Positions 32,676 to 44,542 of a stretch of DNA of 64,000 nucleotides are shown here, piece after piece; the first letter of the stretch is position 1, and each line of letters starts with the position of its first letter. The stretch is from Dipteronia dyeriana. Lineage: Eukaryota; Streptophyta; Magnoliopsida; Sapindales; Sapindaceae. The notes beneath the pieces are model-generated. The model had not been told where the DNA came from. It made no database searches and saw nothing but the letters and a program-made list of their open reading frames with translations. The position numbers were made by a program, and so were the translations under genes. The DNA is taken from assembly GCA_032871835.1 (NCBI GenBank), contig CM065301.1, forward strand, positions 8,874,413-8,938,412, written 5' to 3'.

Positions 32676-34275
32676 TTTCTGTGAATTTTTAAGAGCCAGA
32701 GGATATGGAAGTGTATGTGGGGATTCAATTATTTCTTCGTTAACGGTGGTTTCATCAACCCCTTCCTTACCCTTGAAAAATGACTCATCATCATTTTTAC
32801 CAGATTCAAGAATAGGTTTTTCGATGACTTTACCACTACGAAGAGTGGTGATTGATTTGACTTGGTCTAGGTGTCGATTATTGTCATAGAAACTTGACTG
32901 ACTCTTGGGATTTGGTTGTGGTTAGATGGAAACTTACCTTTTTCGTGTGTGGTGAGTGTAGATTTGCCAAAGTATCTTTAACATCTATCAAGGTTTGTGC
33001 AGTTTGGCTGTTAATGGATTCTTGCTTCTCAATGAATGAGTGTAAAGTGTCTTCAAGGTTTTTCCTATATGGTGGGACATAAGGTGCATAACCTTGAGGG
33101 TTTTGAAAATTCTGATGTGTTTGTGGATGTGATGGACCTGGTGGTTGTGAAGACTGGGCTTGATTGTTGTTCCTCCAACTAAAATTTGGGTGATTTTTCC
33201 AACCAGGATTGTACGTTTGTGAGTATGGGTTGGAATTTGGCTTGTTGAAAATGTGTAAAACATTGGCTTGTTCACGAAGGCAATCTTTTATGGCTGGCAA
33301 AGTTGGACAACTATGAGTGATATGATCATCAGAATCACATACATGGCATGTGATTTCTTGTACAGATTTTACATGTTCACTCTTTTTAGTTTCTAAAGCT
33401 TCAACTTTCCTAGCTAGGGATGCGAATCTAGCTTGAAGGTCATGATCTTCCCTAAGATTGTAAATGCCTCCACTAGATGGAGATGGTTGTGGTTTGCTCA
33501 TTGACTCATAAGAACCAATGGTGTCCCAATTTTGAGCACTTTCGGTGATATGGTCAAGGTATTCAAGTGCTTCTTCAGGACTTTTGTCACTGAACTCCCC
33601 ATTACACATCATTTCAATTACTTATCTACTTTGGGGTGTGAGTCCCTCATAGAAATGTGACACTATCCTCCATGTTTCAAAACCGTGATGTGGACAGACA
33701 TTTAACAACTCTTTGAACCTATCCCAACATTGGTAAAGTGTTTCCCCAGGTTTTTGGGCAAATGAAATGATTTGCCTCTTAAGAGAGTTTGTTCTATGAG
33801 GTGGAAAAAATTTCTTTAAGAACTGTTGTTGCATATCATTCCAAGTTTGGATTGATCCTGACCTAAGGTTTTGTAACCAAGTTTTAGCTTTATCTTTTAA
33901 GGAAAATGGGAAAAACTTAAGCTTGATTATATCCATGCTAACATTTTGGTCAGTGCAAGTGTTACAGACTTCCTCAAACTCTCTAAGATGCAAATATGGA
34001 TTTTCATATTCAAGACCGTGAAAATTGGGTAAAAGTTGAATGATTCCCAGTTTAAAATTAAAGTGTGTTGCATTTGGTGGGAAAGATATGCATGAAGGTG
34101 CTCTAGTACGTGTGGGATTCATGTAGTCTCTAAGAGTTCTAGGTAGATTTGGGTTAATGTGTTGGTCATGGTTAACATAAGGCGGATGGTTGCTGTGTTG
34201 AGACACATTCTCAAGGTTGTCTAAAAGGTTCTCGGCTTGGTTTCCTGCTGGATGTCTAAGTGGGTTTTCAGCCAT
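32676..34275 (-). pseudogene. gag of Athila-type element
   Basis: Starts with ATG at 34275. The capsid-type retrotransposon gag domain is clear: PNFHGLEYENPYLHLREFEE, then LKDKAKTWLQNLRSGSIQTW and FLKKFFPPHRTNSLKRQIIS. A TAA at about 33619 interrupts between ...LTPQSR and the next block, which continues MMCNGEFSDKSPEEALEYLD. A coiled region and a zinc knuckle CHVCDSDDHITHSC follow (about 33360-33310), then a Pro/Gln/Asn-rich stretch. Near 32895 the frame shifts into the pol frame, which passes through DQVKSITTLRSGK (about 32860) and leads without break into protease. Confidence 0.85.
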
Positions 34276-34803
34276 GTTGTTGGTAAATGTGGGTGATTGG
34301 GATTTCCTAATTAAACTACCACTATATGTTCAAGACCAACGTCTCATGCAAATTTAATGAGGGTTAATGGAGATGAAATAAACAAAAATGAAGAAAATAA
34401 AAGAAAAAGTGATAAAAATAACAAGATGCAAAATTCTAGGGGTATAAATGCAAATATATACAAGTATTGGGGTAAAAGTGCAAATAATTAAAAATATAGG
34501 GACTAAAGCAAAAATATGATAATTACAGGTACTGGTATGCAAAAATAAAAAATAAAATGACCTACATGCAAATGCAAACTAGATCTAACCTAAAATCCAA
34601 AAGTACAAGGACTAAAATGTAAAAATATGATTAAAGATAACAAGTGTTTTTTTTTCGAGTGGATGAAGTTTATGATTGAGATAAGTGATGCAAAATTAAA
34701 TACAAAATATAAAAAATAAAGAAAAAAAAAATTAAAAAAAAAAACAAAACTAAAATAAAATTAAAAAAAATTACTACTCCAAAGAAAAGGCGGACTTACC
34801 TCC
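34276..34803 (-). other. Leader of Athila-type element
   Basis: AT-rich leader between PBS and gag, with long A runs near 34720-34750. No coding frame is supported. Confidence 0.6.
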
Positions 34804-34824
34804 CCGGCAGCGGCGCCAAAAACT
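34804..34824 (-). other. Primer-binding site of Athila-type element
   Basis: The minus strand next to the 5' LTR reads TTTTTGGCGCCGCTGCCGGG. TGGCGCCGxTGCCGGGGA is the primer site usual in Athila and many other plant gypsy elements (complement of a tRNA 3' end, generally given as Asp). Confidence 0.8.
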
Positions 34825-36174
34825 TGACACATCCTAAAGAAGTGTTCCTACTCTCAAGTATAAGAGTGTCAAAGTAATAAATTAACCGGTAAGACCGGGC
34901 CGAACCACAGGGAGGTTGTTCACTTGTCCTTGTAGAATTAATTTCTAGATTAATTAATAAGCTTGTATAAAATGTAAATCAATTAAAATTAATATTGGGG
35001 CTAAGGGATCCACTGTTGGTATTTCGAATATGATCCAATTACTTATATTTAGTATAGATTAATGGGAGGGTATTCCACTCCACTGACCACTCTCTAATAA
35101 ATATGGGTAAAAGTAATCACTGTGCTAGACAATATCTGTCTATCTACAGTGAGTCAAAAACTCCACAAAGATTAGAGGAGATAAACCACTCTCTGATAAA
35201 TATGGGTAAAAGTACTCACTGTGTTAGAAAATATCTGTCTATCTACAGTGAGTCAAAAACTCCACAAAGATCAGAGGGGAGAAAGCATAAAAATAATAAA
35301 CTTACCAAAATTGGATCATATTTTCCATACCAACAGTATCACCTTTGGCCCCAGCTATATAAAATTAGCCAGACATAATTTAACTAGAAAATAGCTATTT
35401 TATTTAAACTAAGAATTTGAGAACAAAAGAGAGAGAATTTCACAAATCTAACATCAGATTTGGATTCAGGACATCCAAATTAGAGGGGAGAGACCCCCTA
35501 TTTATACAAAATACGGATGAAAATTGACCATCGGATGAATTTAGAATGGAGCGTCCAGATTTCACCACGTCATCAGTGAACAGTGACAGTGAACAGAAAC
35601 CCATCCATGAGTGAATAATAACCGCATCAATGATTGAACAGTGAAATTCAACTGTGAACAGTGAAGGTCACCTGTGAACAGTGAAGGTCACCTGTGAACA
35701 GTGAATAGTTAAAATTACGAAAATGCCCTTCAGTGAACAGTGTCAGTGAACAGTGACTCATCCATGAGTGAACAGTACCGCATCCGAGAGTGAACGGTAA
35801 CGCATTGTGAGTAAACAGTGAAAGTCAACTATGAACAGTAAAGTCAACTATGAACAGTAAAGTCAACTGTGAACAGTGAAAGTCATCTATGAACGAGTGA
35901 ATAGTCAAAATTACGAAAATGCCCTTCGTGGTCTTCTTAAGGTTTTTTGACGTTCTAAAGTTGAAAACGATATTTGTTTTGCCATCTGACATCTCCATGA
36001 ATCTGAATTGACCGAATTATCTTTGCAATACAAAAACAAATACACTGATTACTACACAACACATTTATTTAAGCGAACGAACGAAATTATGTCTAAATTG
36101 AGGAATTAATCATATTGGAAGTGTAAAATGATGATATTATCCCTTAATAAACATACACTTTTCAGTGTTAATCA
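34825..36174 (-). repeat. 5' LTR of Athila-type element
   Basis: 1350 bp; on the minus strand it starts TGATTAACACTGAAAAG. It has the same internal features as the 3' LTR: a 99-bp duplication at about 35100-35275 and a TGAACAGT array at about 35570-35905, slightly longer than in the 3' LTR. Confidence 0.92.
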
Positions 36175-36949
36175 ATACTAATAGTGTGTTTGTGTTGATT
36201 TTTCAAGTAGAGCTTATTGAGCAGATAGAGCTTTTATTTAGTAGAGTTTTTTACAAAAAAACCTATGTTGTTTAGTATTTATTTTAAAAAAAGATTTTAA
36301 GTTAGTAGATTGTTTATTAAAATATCTCTAAAAGAGTTTTTGTTGTTAAAAATTATAAAAATAGACACTAAAAAGATATTTATAATAGAAAAGTATACGG
36401 CGAAATATCTAAAATTTATAGAGGATAATCGAGAATAATTTTTTTTAAGTTTAAAAAGAGTTTTGTAGAAGAATCTCAAAATTTAGGCTTTTCACAAAAG
36501 GTATAAAATAGTAGTTTTAAAATTAAAAAAACACGTGTAACCCAAATTAAAAAAGCTTTTTGGTTAGTAAAAAAACAGTATCAAACAAATTCTAAAACAT
36601 GTGTAATTTTCTCTATAAAATTCGGAATCACAAACCATAAAATTTTCTAGAAACTAGATTTCTAGAGCTTTCCAAATATATTTGGAGTACAACCCAGTTC
36701 CACCTGTGGAATTTTTGTCAGCCTTACGAACGTGCGAGTTCTGCACATGAATTTCTTGCTTTAATTTCTTTCCGATTTTGATCCTTTTAGCCTCAAAATC
36801 ACAATTTTAGCTAAAAAACCATCTCTATGGTCGATTATCTACAAAACACTCATTAAACGCGCAAAACAACCAATTTCACAAGAAAACATAGCATAAAAAC
36901 ATAGGAAATAAAGGCATAATATATTTGTCAAATGATGTTATCAATTATC
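36175..36949. other. Right flank of Athila insertion, TCP unit 3 spacer
   Basis: AT-rich sequence directly behind the target duplication ATACT. No gene seen. It leads to TCP copy 3. Confidence 0.5.
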
Positions 36950-37362
36950 TTCATACTTTGGAGGAAGAAGTTTGGCCTCACAGAGTCACAGTACCCGTAA
37001 TTCATTCAAGGCGTGGAGTCCAAGAGCAAAAGGTGTGCTCGATGTTTGAGGGTCAACGTTATTCTCGTAAAGATCAGAAACTTTGTGTCGAATGCCGAAC
37101 CCAGTTCTCTTTATGATCGAGTGCTTTGTTTGGCACAAGAGCCACGCTATGTTCTGGAGTTCGTGAGTCAACTGAAAGATTCGAGTGCTGCACAAGGTTG
37201 GCAGCCGGATACAGCGGTCTCGGCCTTCCACTTTTTGGTGGTTGTCTTTTCAGCTCTGTAGGTAACCCTTTATTTGTTCAAGTTCTTGGCAACGTTTGAG
37301 GAATTGGGTTTGGCTCTTTTGCCTCCCTTTGAAGATCCTGTGACAGTCATCTTCAGATTCAT
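36950..37362 (-). pseudogene. TCP copy 3, decayed
   Basis: Minus-strand remnant of the TCP gene: ATG at 37362 begins MNLKMTVTGSSKGGKRAKPN, close to the starts of copies 1 and 2. A stop and frameshifts follow, then [20 protein letters not shown] and [20 protein letters not shown], with a deletion of the FKTEGET part, and [20 protein letters not shown]. No functional TCP domain is left. The upstream region has the decayed TATA (ACTATACAAACC, about 37415). Confidence 0.75.
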
Positions 37363-37920
37363 TTTTCTCTTAAACTTTCTCAATTTAACCTAACTAGAGT
37401 TTATCTAGGTTTGTATAGTGAAATCAAATGTAGGGTGACAGAGTAAGAGTAAGAGTGAGTAAACGAGTACTGGCGTGAATCTTTTTGGAAACCTATAATT
37501 TTTTTTGTCTAATTCACATGTGTGATTGTGATATTGTGGTATTTAATTTATGGTATTTCAACACGAGTAATGGAGTTCTTAATGTCAAACAAAAGCTGAT
37601 ATACCTCATCACAGCATAATCCAAAAAACAGCACTTCAGCTTGGATTATGCAATAATAACATTAGCTTCAATCTGACGGTTACGTACTCTATCTCTATCT
37701 AGTATTAAAATGAAGCCACCGGAAGGTGTTTAATAGACACTTAAATAAAAAAATACTAAAAATTTTATAAGTTGATACCTACACAAAAGTACAGGTTTCC
37801 AAAAAATTTACACTTGCTTTCTCACTCTCTCACTTCAAAAAATTTCTTTTACTATATAAACCTAGACAAACCCTGGTTTGGTTTAATCAAGAGTAGATAC
37901 AAAGAAAAGAAAAAAGAAAA

Positions 37921-38065
37921 ATGAATCGGGAGACTAATGTCATTGAATCTTCAAGGTGAAGGCAATAGAGCCAAAACTAATTCCCCAAACAACGAAAGCC
38001 CGAAAAATAAGGAAAGAGTTACCTATAGATGCTAGAAAGACCGCCACGAGATGATGGAAGTTGGA
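37921..38065 (+). pseudogene. TCP copy 4, N-terminal fragment, inverted
   Basis: Plus-strand ATGAATCGGGAGACTAATGT, followed by GAGCCAAAACTAATTCCCC and AGAAAGACCGCCACGAGATG, matches the N-terminal coding part of TCP copy 3 (GAGCCAAACCCAATTCCTC). The leader CTATATAAACCTAG (about 37853) matches the TCP leaders. It breaks off before the TCP domain. Copies 3 and 4 face away from each other, with starts about 560 bases apart. Confidence 0.6.
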
Positions 38066-38429
38066 ACTAATTAAAAACGTTCAGGAGACGTCCTCGTGAC
38101 TGATTGCCTACATTAACAATATTAAGTAAGTTAAGCATGTCGCTAGGGGTGGGCACACATATCAGTTAAATTTGATTTTGGAAAAAAAAAAACGAATTGA
38201 ACCCACTAAATGTTGGTCTCTAGGAATTTGAACCAAACAGACCGAAGTTACTGTGTGAAACCCAACTTAACTAAACATGTTATAATCAATTTGGGTTGGT
38301 TCGATTTTCTCAATTCTAGGCCAACCAAAAAAAAAACACACAAACATTATTGGCTCTTAAAAATCAAATGCATATATGTGATTTATTTAAACAATGTGTT
38401 AACGTCAAAATTTTGTCACTCCTCTAGTG
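38066..38429. other. Intergenic
   Basis: AT-rich, no supported gene. Confidence 0.5.
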
Positions 38430-39700
38430 AGGATTTTAGTGGATCAGGGGAGGTTTCTATCCTCTAGACCCCCTCTTAAGACGCCATTGCTCCTCTTCAA
38501 GGAGGGACGCCCCTCTTCCACTGCGCTCTGCGAGCATAGGAGAAGCACTTCCATCGAAGCATTGCTTTCGGAGTGGATCCCTACTCCAAGAAGAACCATC
38601 AGGGAAAAGGCCATAACCTACTAGGCTCCTCTGTAGTGGTAGAGGCCATAACCGACTTGTAACCAAGCACTTATAAAAGAAAGAGTCTACTAGAGATGAA
38701 GCGGTAGATGGACATACAATGCCCCCACAACATACATGAGAAAGGGAAAGGGATCTCCAACGGTCAAGATCCACTATCTGCTCCCCGAGGCATTCTGAAT
38801 CAATGGCTAGATCAAGCTCCACTTTAGCCATATGGAGGGCCAACTCTTTTATTCTCAAAGGGGATACCTGCTCCCCCACAGCAAAAAGAATGGCAAGAAT
38901 GTTCATAAGCTTGAATGGGTAAACAAGGGACATGCCAACCTGACAGTGAAGCGTCTGATCCGTTGACGCTGTCTCCTGACTCGTCATAGAAGGAACATGA
39001 TTTGTCATGTCCACTTTGGAGATGAGCTGACCAACCAGAATGGAAAAATATGACACTAAAGCGATATGACAGCATCCAGCTGGATATGGGGCACACGTGG
39101 AAGCATCCCAACTCTTTGGGGCGTGTGCTCCCTATAGGTACAATGGAAGGGAGGGTAAGGATTTGTTAGGGGGAATGACCTTGTTTCTCGTCTAAGTGGA
39201 TTCCCTCAACCTACCAACCACTCAAAACTCTATAAATACCCCATCTTACTATGATATAGGGGTCGGATCTCTGATTCCTCTTTTGACTTGTTTCGCTAGA
39301 TACTTATCATGCAAGTATGCAACCACGTTAAAGCTCCTCAGAACATATAATCCCATATTTCCTTTAAATCCATTTGGTTCCCCCATTGTTTCCTCCTGAC
39401 CTAAGCGTCAGAGTGCGTCCGCCATCCCTTTCACCTCTTTGTGTTTGTGTGTGCAAAAGGGAACCGAAAAAGAAAAAAATGGGAGAGTTTGAGGAGACGA
39501 GGCGTGCAAAGAGGAGAGAATGACCCCCATATCTCCATTATAGGATCAGAACACCCCTCCCCCCCCATATTCCAATCACTCACCTAAACTCATTATCTCC
39601 CTATCAAGACCACAAGAACACCATTGGGGGTACCCACACATCTAGACTAATTATTGTACGGAGATCCTCTTGATTTTATTTTTGGATAACATAACGATTT
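38430..39700 (+). mobile_element. Probable solo LTR or LTR remnant (gypsy-like)
   Basis: A GC-richer island in AT-rich DNA. A clear TATA box, CTCTATAAATACCCC (39231-39237), is followed about 170 bases later by CCTGACCTAAGCGTCAGAGTG, resembling the GACTTGAGCGTCGGAGTG block common downstream of TATA in many plant gypsy LTRs. No gag or pol adjoins it. Exact termini are not resolved. The open frame opposite (38457-39056, minus) is probably chance in GC-rich DNA. Confidence 0.45.
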
Positions 39701-41167
39701 GTTCAATAAAATTGCATTAGTGAAAAAAATAAAAAGGGCACAAATAAGTCGAATTCAAATGATAAGGCCTTGGAAAAAAAATGGGATTACCGAGAGAGAT
39801 AAAAACTTTGCAATCAACGTCGAGATCTGAGCGTAGAGGCTTGGAGATCATTTGGTCGGTGATCTCGTCTGATATCAGTAGAAAGTAAAAGTTAAAGGTT
39901 TGGAGTTTGACGGCTAATAGAGAGTGATGAAAGAAAATTATAGGCCTTTTTCTTTTAGTATTTCAATATTTCGGTTCGGGTCTCGGTTTCTTAATATCCA
40001 ATCTGAAATCAAATTGAAAATTCTTGATTTCTATCTTTAGAAACAAAACTCAATTGACTAGTTAGGAAAAACCAGACAAAAAATATGTTATTTCAATTTG
40101 ATTCGGCTCAGGTTTGTTTTGGTTATTATGCTCACATATCACATTTAATGTTATGATAAATGTTGATTTTTTGCACCTTGTGGTGGTCGATCGTCTTATC
40201 AGGCGACTTTTTCCTTTTACACGCGAGATAATATTGAATTAAGAGTATCATGGTTTCACACGTATGATAGTTAGGATAAGGCTACCACTAATTACCTATC
40301 ATTAGAGGTATCAAAGGGTCGGGCCAGGCCAGCTTGAAATTCTTGAGCCCTTTTGGATTTCAGACCAGATAAGGGATTATGCATGTTACTGTTCTCAATA
40401 GGCCGGACCCGATTAACAGTATCAAACTTGCTGGGTCGGACCCAATCGAATCGGATAAGGGCATCAACACGCGGTGGGCCCAAATGGTATTTATAATAAT
40501 ATTTGTCTAAACAGAGATTCACCAATTCACCAATTCACCACCAAGGCATACACATTTGCATTATACAAATGGAACATTTAACTATAAAGAATATATCAAA
40601 AAATCAAAATATACAGCTCTCAAATCAAATGCGTTAAACTGAAATTCTATGAATTTTTTTCTTTTAACTTCAAATTTCAAATGATAACAAAGAATAAAAA
40701 AAAAATGGAATCGAAAAACACACACATATATATATAATGATGCACTATGTTGATAGGATTTTTTCGGGTTTAGACCGAGTTTCAGCCTAAGTTCGGGCTT
40801 GTAAATAACTGGGCACAGACCAAGTTCAAGTGTGATACAGTACCAGACATGACTGGACCCAGGCCGGACTAGTCAGACCCTTTTGACACTCTACCAATTG
40901 TATATTGCAACGACTCTAATTTTTCGATCACTGTTTGAATGCATTGGGTTTCAAATTTTAATTTTCAACTGACGAGTCAAAATGACCAATAAACGGGTAC
41001 CGTTGATATTATATAATGTCATATAAACGTTAAGCTTGAATTTCCCAAGCAGAGCACAGCATACAACCACCACCTCGTAAGAACTATAATAGACGAAAGT
41101 TTCTCAAATGAAGAAGCTACAATGCCAGTTTGGTAATTGTGGAGAGCAAATTTGCAAAACTAACAGT
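39701..41167. other. Intergenic, no gene seen
   Basis: AT-rich with short GC patches (40310-40460, 40780-40890) that contain no recognisable protein. Nothing supported. Confidence 0.5.
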
Positions 41168-41550
41168 TGTGAAAATGGTCAGAAATTATAGAGAAAAGTG
41201 CACACAACACATAAACACAGATATTTACGTGGTTCGGCAATTGCCTACGTCCACGAGAGACAACAACTAATATTATTTCATAAATAATATAAAAACAGAG
41301 TTTTCTCTCAACTCTCAAGAACTCTCTCTGGAAGCACATAATACTGAATTGCTTCTTGTCTTGCCTTCCCTTCCTTTGCTTTTCTGAGGGTCTTATTTAT
41401 AGGGGAAATGCAGAGACAACCCTCCCCCATTTTCAACACGGTGGTTAATGGTTGCCATGAATGTGGCCGATGGTTTGGTTTCCACATTGTCAACAATGTA
41501 AGTGGTGGTAGATAGAAGGTGGAAGTTGAGCTAATTTTTCAACACTAACA
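41168..41550 (-). mobile_element. Probable solo LTR, 383 bp
   Basis: On the minus strand it begins TGTTAGTGTTGAAAAATTAG and ends GACCATTTTCACA. It has a TATA box CCTATAAATAAGACCC (41393-41401) and, near the 3' end, GTAGGCAATTGCCGAACCAC, a motif often seen in plant LTRs. The flanks ACAGT (41163-41167) and ACATT (41551-41555) match at 4 of 5 positions as an eroded target duplication. Confidence 0.5.
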
Positions 41551-41639
41551 ACATTCGTTGCCACACAAATCTTGTTATCAAATACTAACTTGTTCCTAGA
41601 CGCATAATATAACTACAAAAGAACCTATGATCGAGCCAT

Positions 41640-42890
41640 GATAACACTAGATTTCGAGTACTCCTTCCTATTCTTATTGCTCAATTCTCGAGTAAAATCA
41701 AGTCTTTAATGGCTCGATTAAGTGTATTTGCAGGATTTTGTGTTAGGGGCATCATATGGGAGTTATGAGTGAAGATTGGAACCCAAAAGAGCTGAAAATT
41801 GGAAACTTGGATAAAATGACACAATATGTCGCTGTCATGATTTCCGTCATGGGAGACCGGAACAAACCACGCGACAACAACTTTTATAAAGTGTCGCTTG
41901 TAATGTCGTCATGGAAGACTGTGACATGTCGTCATGGACAACCGCGACATACAGGGAAGCGACAGCTCGCCATCACGCGTTTCTATATTGATTTCTGACT
42001 TGTTTTTGGACCCATATAAATACTCATATTATATTTTTGTGAAAAAATGAGGAGCCACACGAACTTTTGGATGACTTCCACCCTTCCATCACCATCCTTA
42101 GACACTTTAATCCATCCATCCATCTTGGATCTTGAAAATCAAGAAGAGGAAACTTACAAGTCAAGGAACTTCAAATGACCAACTTGGGTTTCTTCTTTAG
42201 CTCTTCTTTGTTTAATTTCTTTTCCTTGATGTGTAACTGATTTCTAAGTTAGAGGATTAATGTAAACTGGTTGAACAACTCTTTATAATCTATAGTCTAA
42301 TGTTTATTAATTAAATACATTGGTAGTCTCTTTTATTGCAATACTTGCTCTAATCCCTTCACTTATATTCAAATAAGACCTCAATGAATGTTTGTGTTAG
42401 GATTAGTTAATCTATGATGTTGAGGGTTAGATGTGGGTGACCATCCCATTTAGTATTTAACTACAAGCTTAATAATTAAGAAAATTTCCATATGCATGAC
42501 CGTGTTATGTGTGATTTGGTTTAGAGTTTTTAATTAAAATCTAATTCTAACATTTGCTCATTACATGACCTTGTGTGAGTAATAGGAAAGATTAGGTGCT
42601 TCATGAAACAAACCATATCAATTGGAATTAAGTGTTTTAATGAGACTTATGGATTATATTGAGAAGTTTAATTAGGTTGTATTGATTCCCTAGCATTCCC
42701 TCATATTCATATTTCGTGTGAGCTTTTGTGTGATTTAGTTTATTGCATTGTTACATATTAGTGAGTTGAAATACCAACCCAAGACAAGCATTATGCCATT
42801 TAGTTTTCATACACTTAGATTATGATTTAATTAGATTAATTAGTGTTCAACTAGTAGAATCACCGATCCCAGTGAACGAACTTTTTTTAA
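41640..42890 (+). mobile_element. Possible LTR remnant
   Basis: Plus-strand TATA box CCATATAAATACTC (42015-42022) preceded by a moderately GC-rich region and followed by a long leader-like sequence. The composition and layout resemble a gypsy LTR, but no second copy or primer site is present in the window and the termini are not found. Confidence 0.3.
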
Positions 42891-43387
42891 AATTAATTAA
42901 GATCAAAAATACTGCAATCAACCTAATATATATATATATATAAAAATCTTCCACAAGCCATAAATAGCCCGAGTATCCTGCACGCACAAGATAAGGAAGC
43001 ATGGTATAATCTCATGACACCTACAACAGCTCAGTTGGACAACCTCATTGAATATAGAAAGGTCATACAATACCTACAACGTACAGTTGAGCCGGACAAA
43101 CTCAATGAATCTAAAAAGGTTATGCAAAGAAGGCAACTCACCATAATATACTATCCATACAAAAAATTTAACTTTCGGTGAGACATTCCAAGACCATAAA
43201 GTCTTCCACCATTGACTCAAAACAATTGAATGTGATGAATTATGTTGTTCAAGATCTGAAAGGGTTCAGTTGAGTCTAAAACACATTTGATTAGCCTAGA
43301 GTCTAGAGAGAGGTATAACCAATTTTCACGAATATGCACAACGAAATACAACTGTATCAGTTACAAATAGAAATTTAATAATGAAAG
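42891..43387. other. Intergenic
   Basis: AT-rich; a (TA)n run near 42928; no supported gene. Confidence 0.5.
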
Positions 43388-44542
43388 TGTCATATGTAAA
43401 TTTTATCAGTTATACACTTCATTAACAAAGAGGATAAATTTTCCAAGTGGACATCCGAATAGGCATCCTGCAAGGCATCACCAAAGAAGAGAAACCGGAA
43501 TAAACAAGTATTAAACAAGACCTACTCGGGGTTAACTGGAGCCATATACTACTCGGGGTCAGTTAAACATACTCAGGGCTAATTGATGACATTGTCTACT
43601 CCTGGATCAGATGACGTCACTCGGGACCAGCTGATATCGTTTTCTACTTGGGACAAACATATAGAAAACTAAATAAAAGCTCAGCGCGTAGCTCACACGA
43701 ATCAAGTCATTAAAATACACGAAGTTATCCATATCAAAGAAGAATTCCAAGAAGAACAGAATTATCAAACAGGAAGGGTTCCTAATCAAGCAACAATTTT
43801 ATTTATCCAAAAAGACTACAATCTCACAAGGAAATAAGTCCTAATTGGACTACATTACTAGAGTTCCATTCAATCTTAATACAAGTCTCCGAAATAGGAA
43901 AGAAGACAAACTACTTCGAACAAGCAAACAATCATAATTAAATACAAAAATCTTTTATTACTTGTACAAAGAAGATTATAGTTATATAAACATATAAATA
44001 GACCCATAATCTCATCACATAAAAAGAACACATCAAATATAGAAAAATACAGAGAGAAGAAAGAGAGATCGAGAATTGTAATTTTATTATTTCATAGTGG
44101 ATTTTGGCTTTGTGGATCACTCAACCACCCGTGGACGTTTCTCCGGTCATCGGAGTTTTACCACGTAAAAAACTTACGTCCGATTACTCTCTTTCACTTT
44201 CTCTTTGAAATCACAGCTAAAATCCAATCTTTGTTGGCTTTTCTCATACATCTAGAAATCAACGTCAACAATTGACGCTAGAAGGAGGGGCGAACCTTCG
44301 ATTTAATTAAAGATAATGGCAAGAAGCAGAAGCAGTTCTAGGGATGTCCAAAAATCTCCAGATAACTTTCATGTTGGCAGCAGCTCACGAGATCTCGCTG
44401 CAACCACAGAGAACCAACCTACATTCCTGGCGGGAATCCAGCAAGTTTCTCCAACCAGCAGAGACCTGACACAACGCTTTCGAGAGGTGTTGCAACAATT
44501 GGTGACAGATGCAGCAAATGAAGGAGTCGATCTACTGGTTGC
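43388..44542 (+). mobile_element. Tat-type gypsy fragment: 5' LTR, primer site and gag start
   Basis: Related to the element at 378-9470 but on the plus strand. The LTR (43388-44270) begins TGTCATATGTAAATTTTATC and ends ATCAACGTCAACA. It carries several TACTCGGGG-type motifs (complement of the CCCGAGTA motif of the other element), and CCACGTAAAA. The primer site TTGACGCTAGAAGGAGGGG follows. Sequence after about 44540 belongs to a LINE; the rest of the gypsy element is absent. Confidence 0.85.
44316..44542 (+). pseudogene. gag N-terminal fragment of Tat-type element
   Basis: MARSRSSSRDVQKSPDNFHV... corresponds residue by residue to the gag start at 8588 (MAGSRSSSGNGQKSPGDFHI). It stays open through QQLVTDAANEGVDLLVA, the same place that in the other copy reads QQLVTDAAREEIDLLVV, then ends at the LINE junction. 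Useful because it shows the reading frame that is broken near 8430 in the larger element. Confidence 0.75.

Larger units (their letters stand above)
24605..36174 (-). mobile_element. Ty3/gypsy Athila-type element carrying a LOG gene
   Basis: A complete 11.57-kb minus-strand element: LTRs at 34825-36174 (5') and 24605-25934 (3') with TG...CA ends, and 5-bp target duplication ATACT at 24600-24604 and 36175-36179. The PBS reads TTTGGCGCCGCTGCCGGGGA. Gag-Pol has the Athila hallmarks (TTLRSGK before protease, ALLDLGASVNLLP, WVSPTQVVPKK, YRKLNDATRKDHFPLPF). Between integrase and the 3' LTR, where Athila elements often carry an env-like ORF, this copy has an unknown broken ORF (28078-28699) and an intact LOG gene (27188-27940), both in sense. 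gag and pol contain two stops and one frameshift, so this copy is unlikely to move by itself. The insertion splits TCP unit 3. Confidence 0.93.

Noticed and set aside
38457..39056. A 199-codon open frame on the minus strand
   Set aside because: It lies in a GC-richer LTR-like island with a plus-strand TATA box. Composition is irregular and no domain is recognisable; an overlapping second frame is open as well, so it is likely chance.
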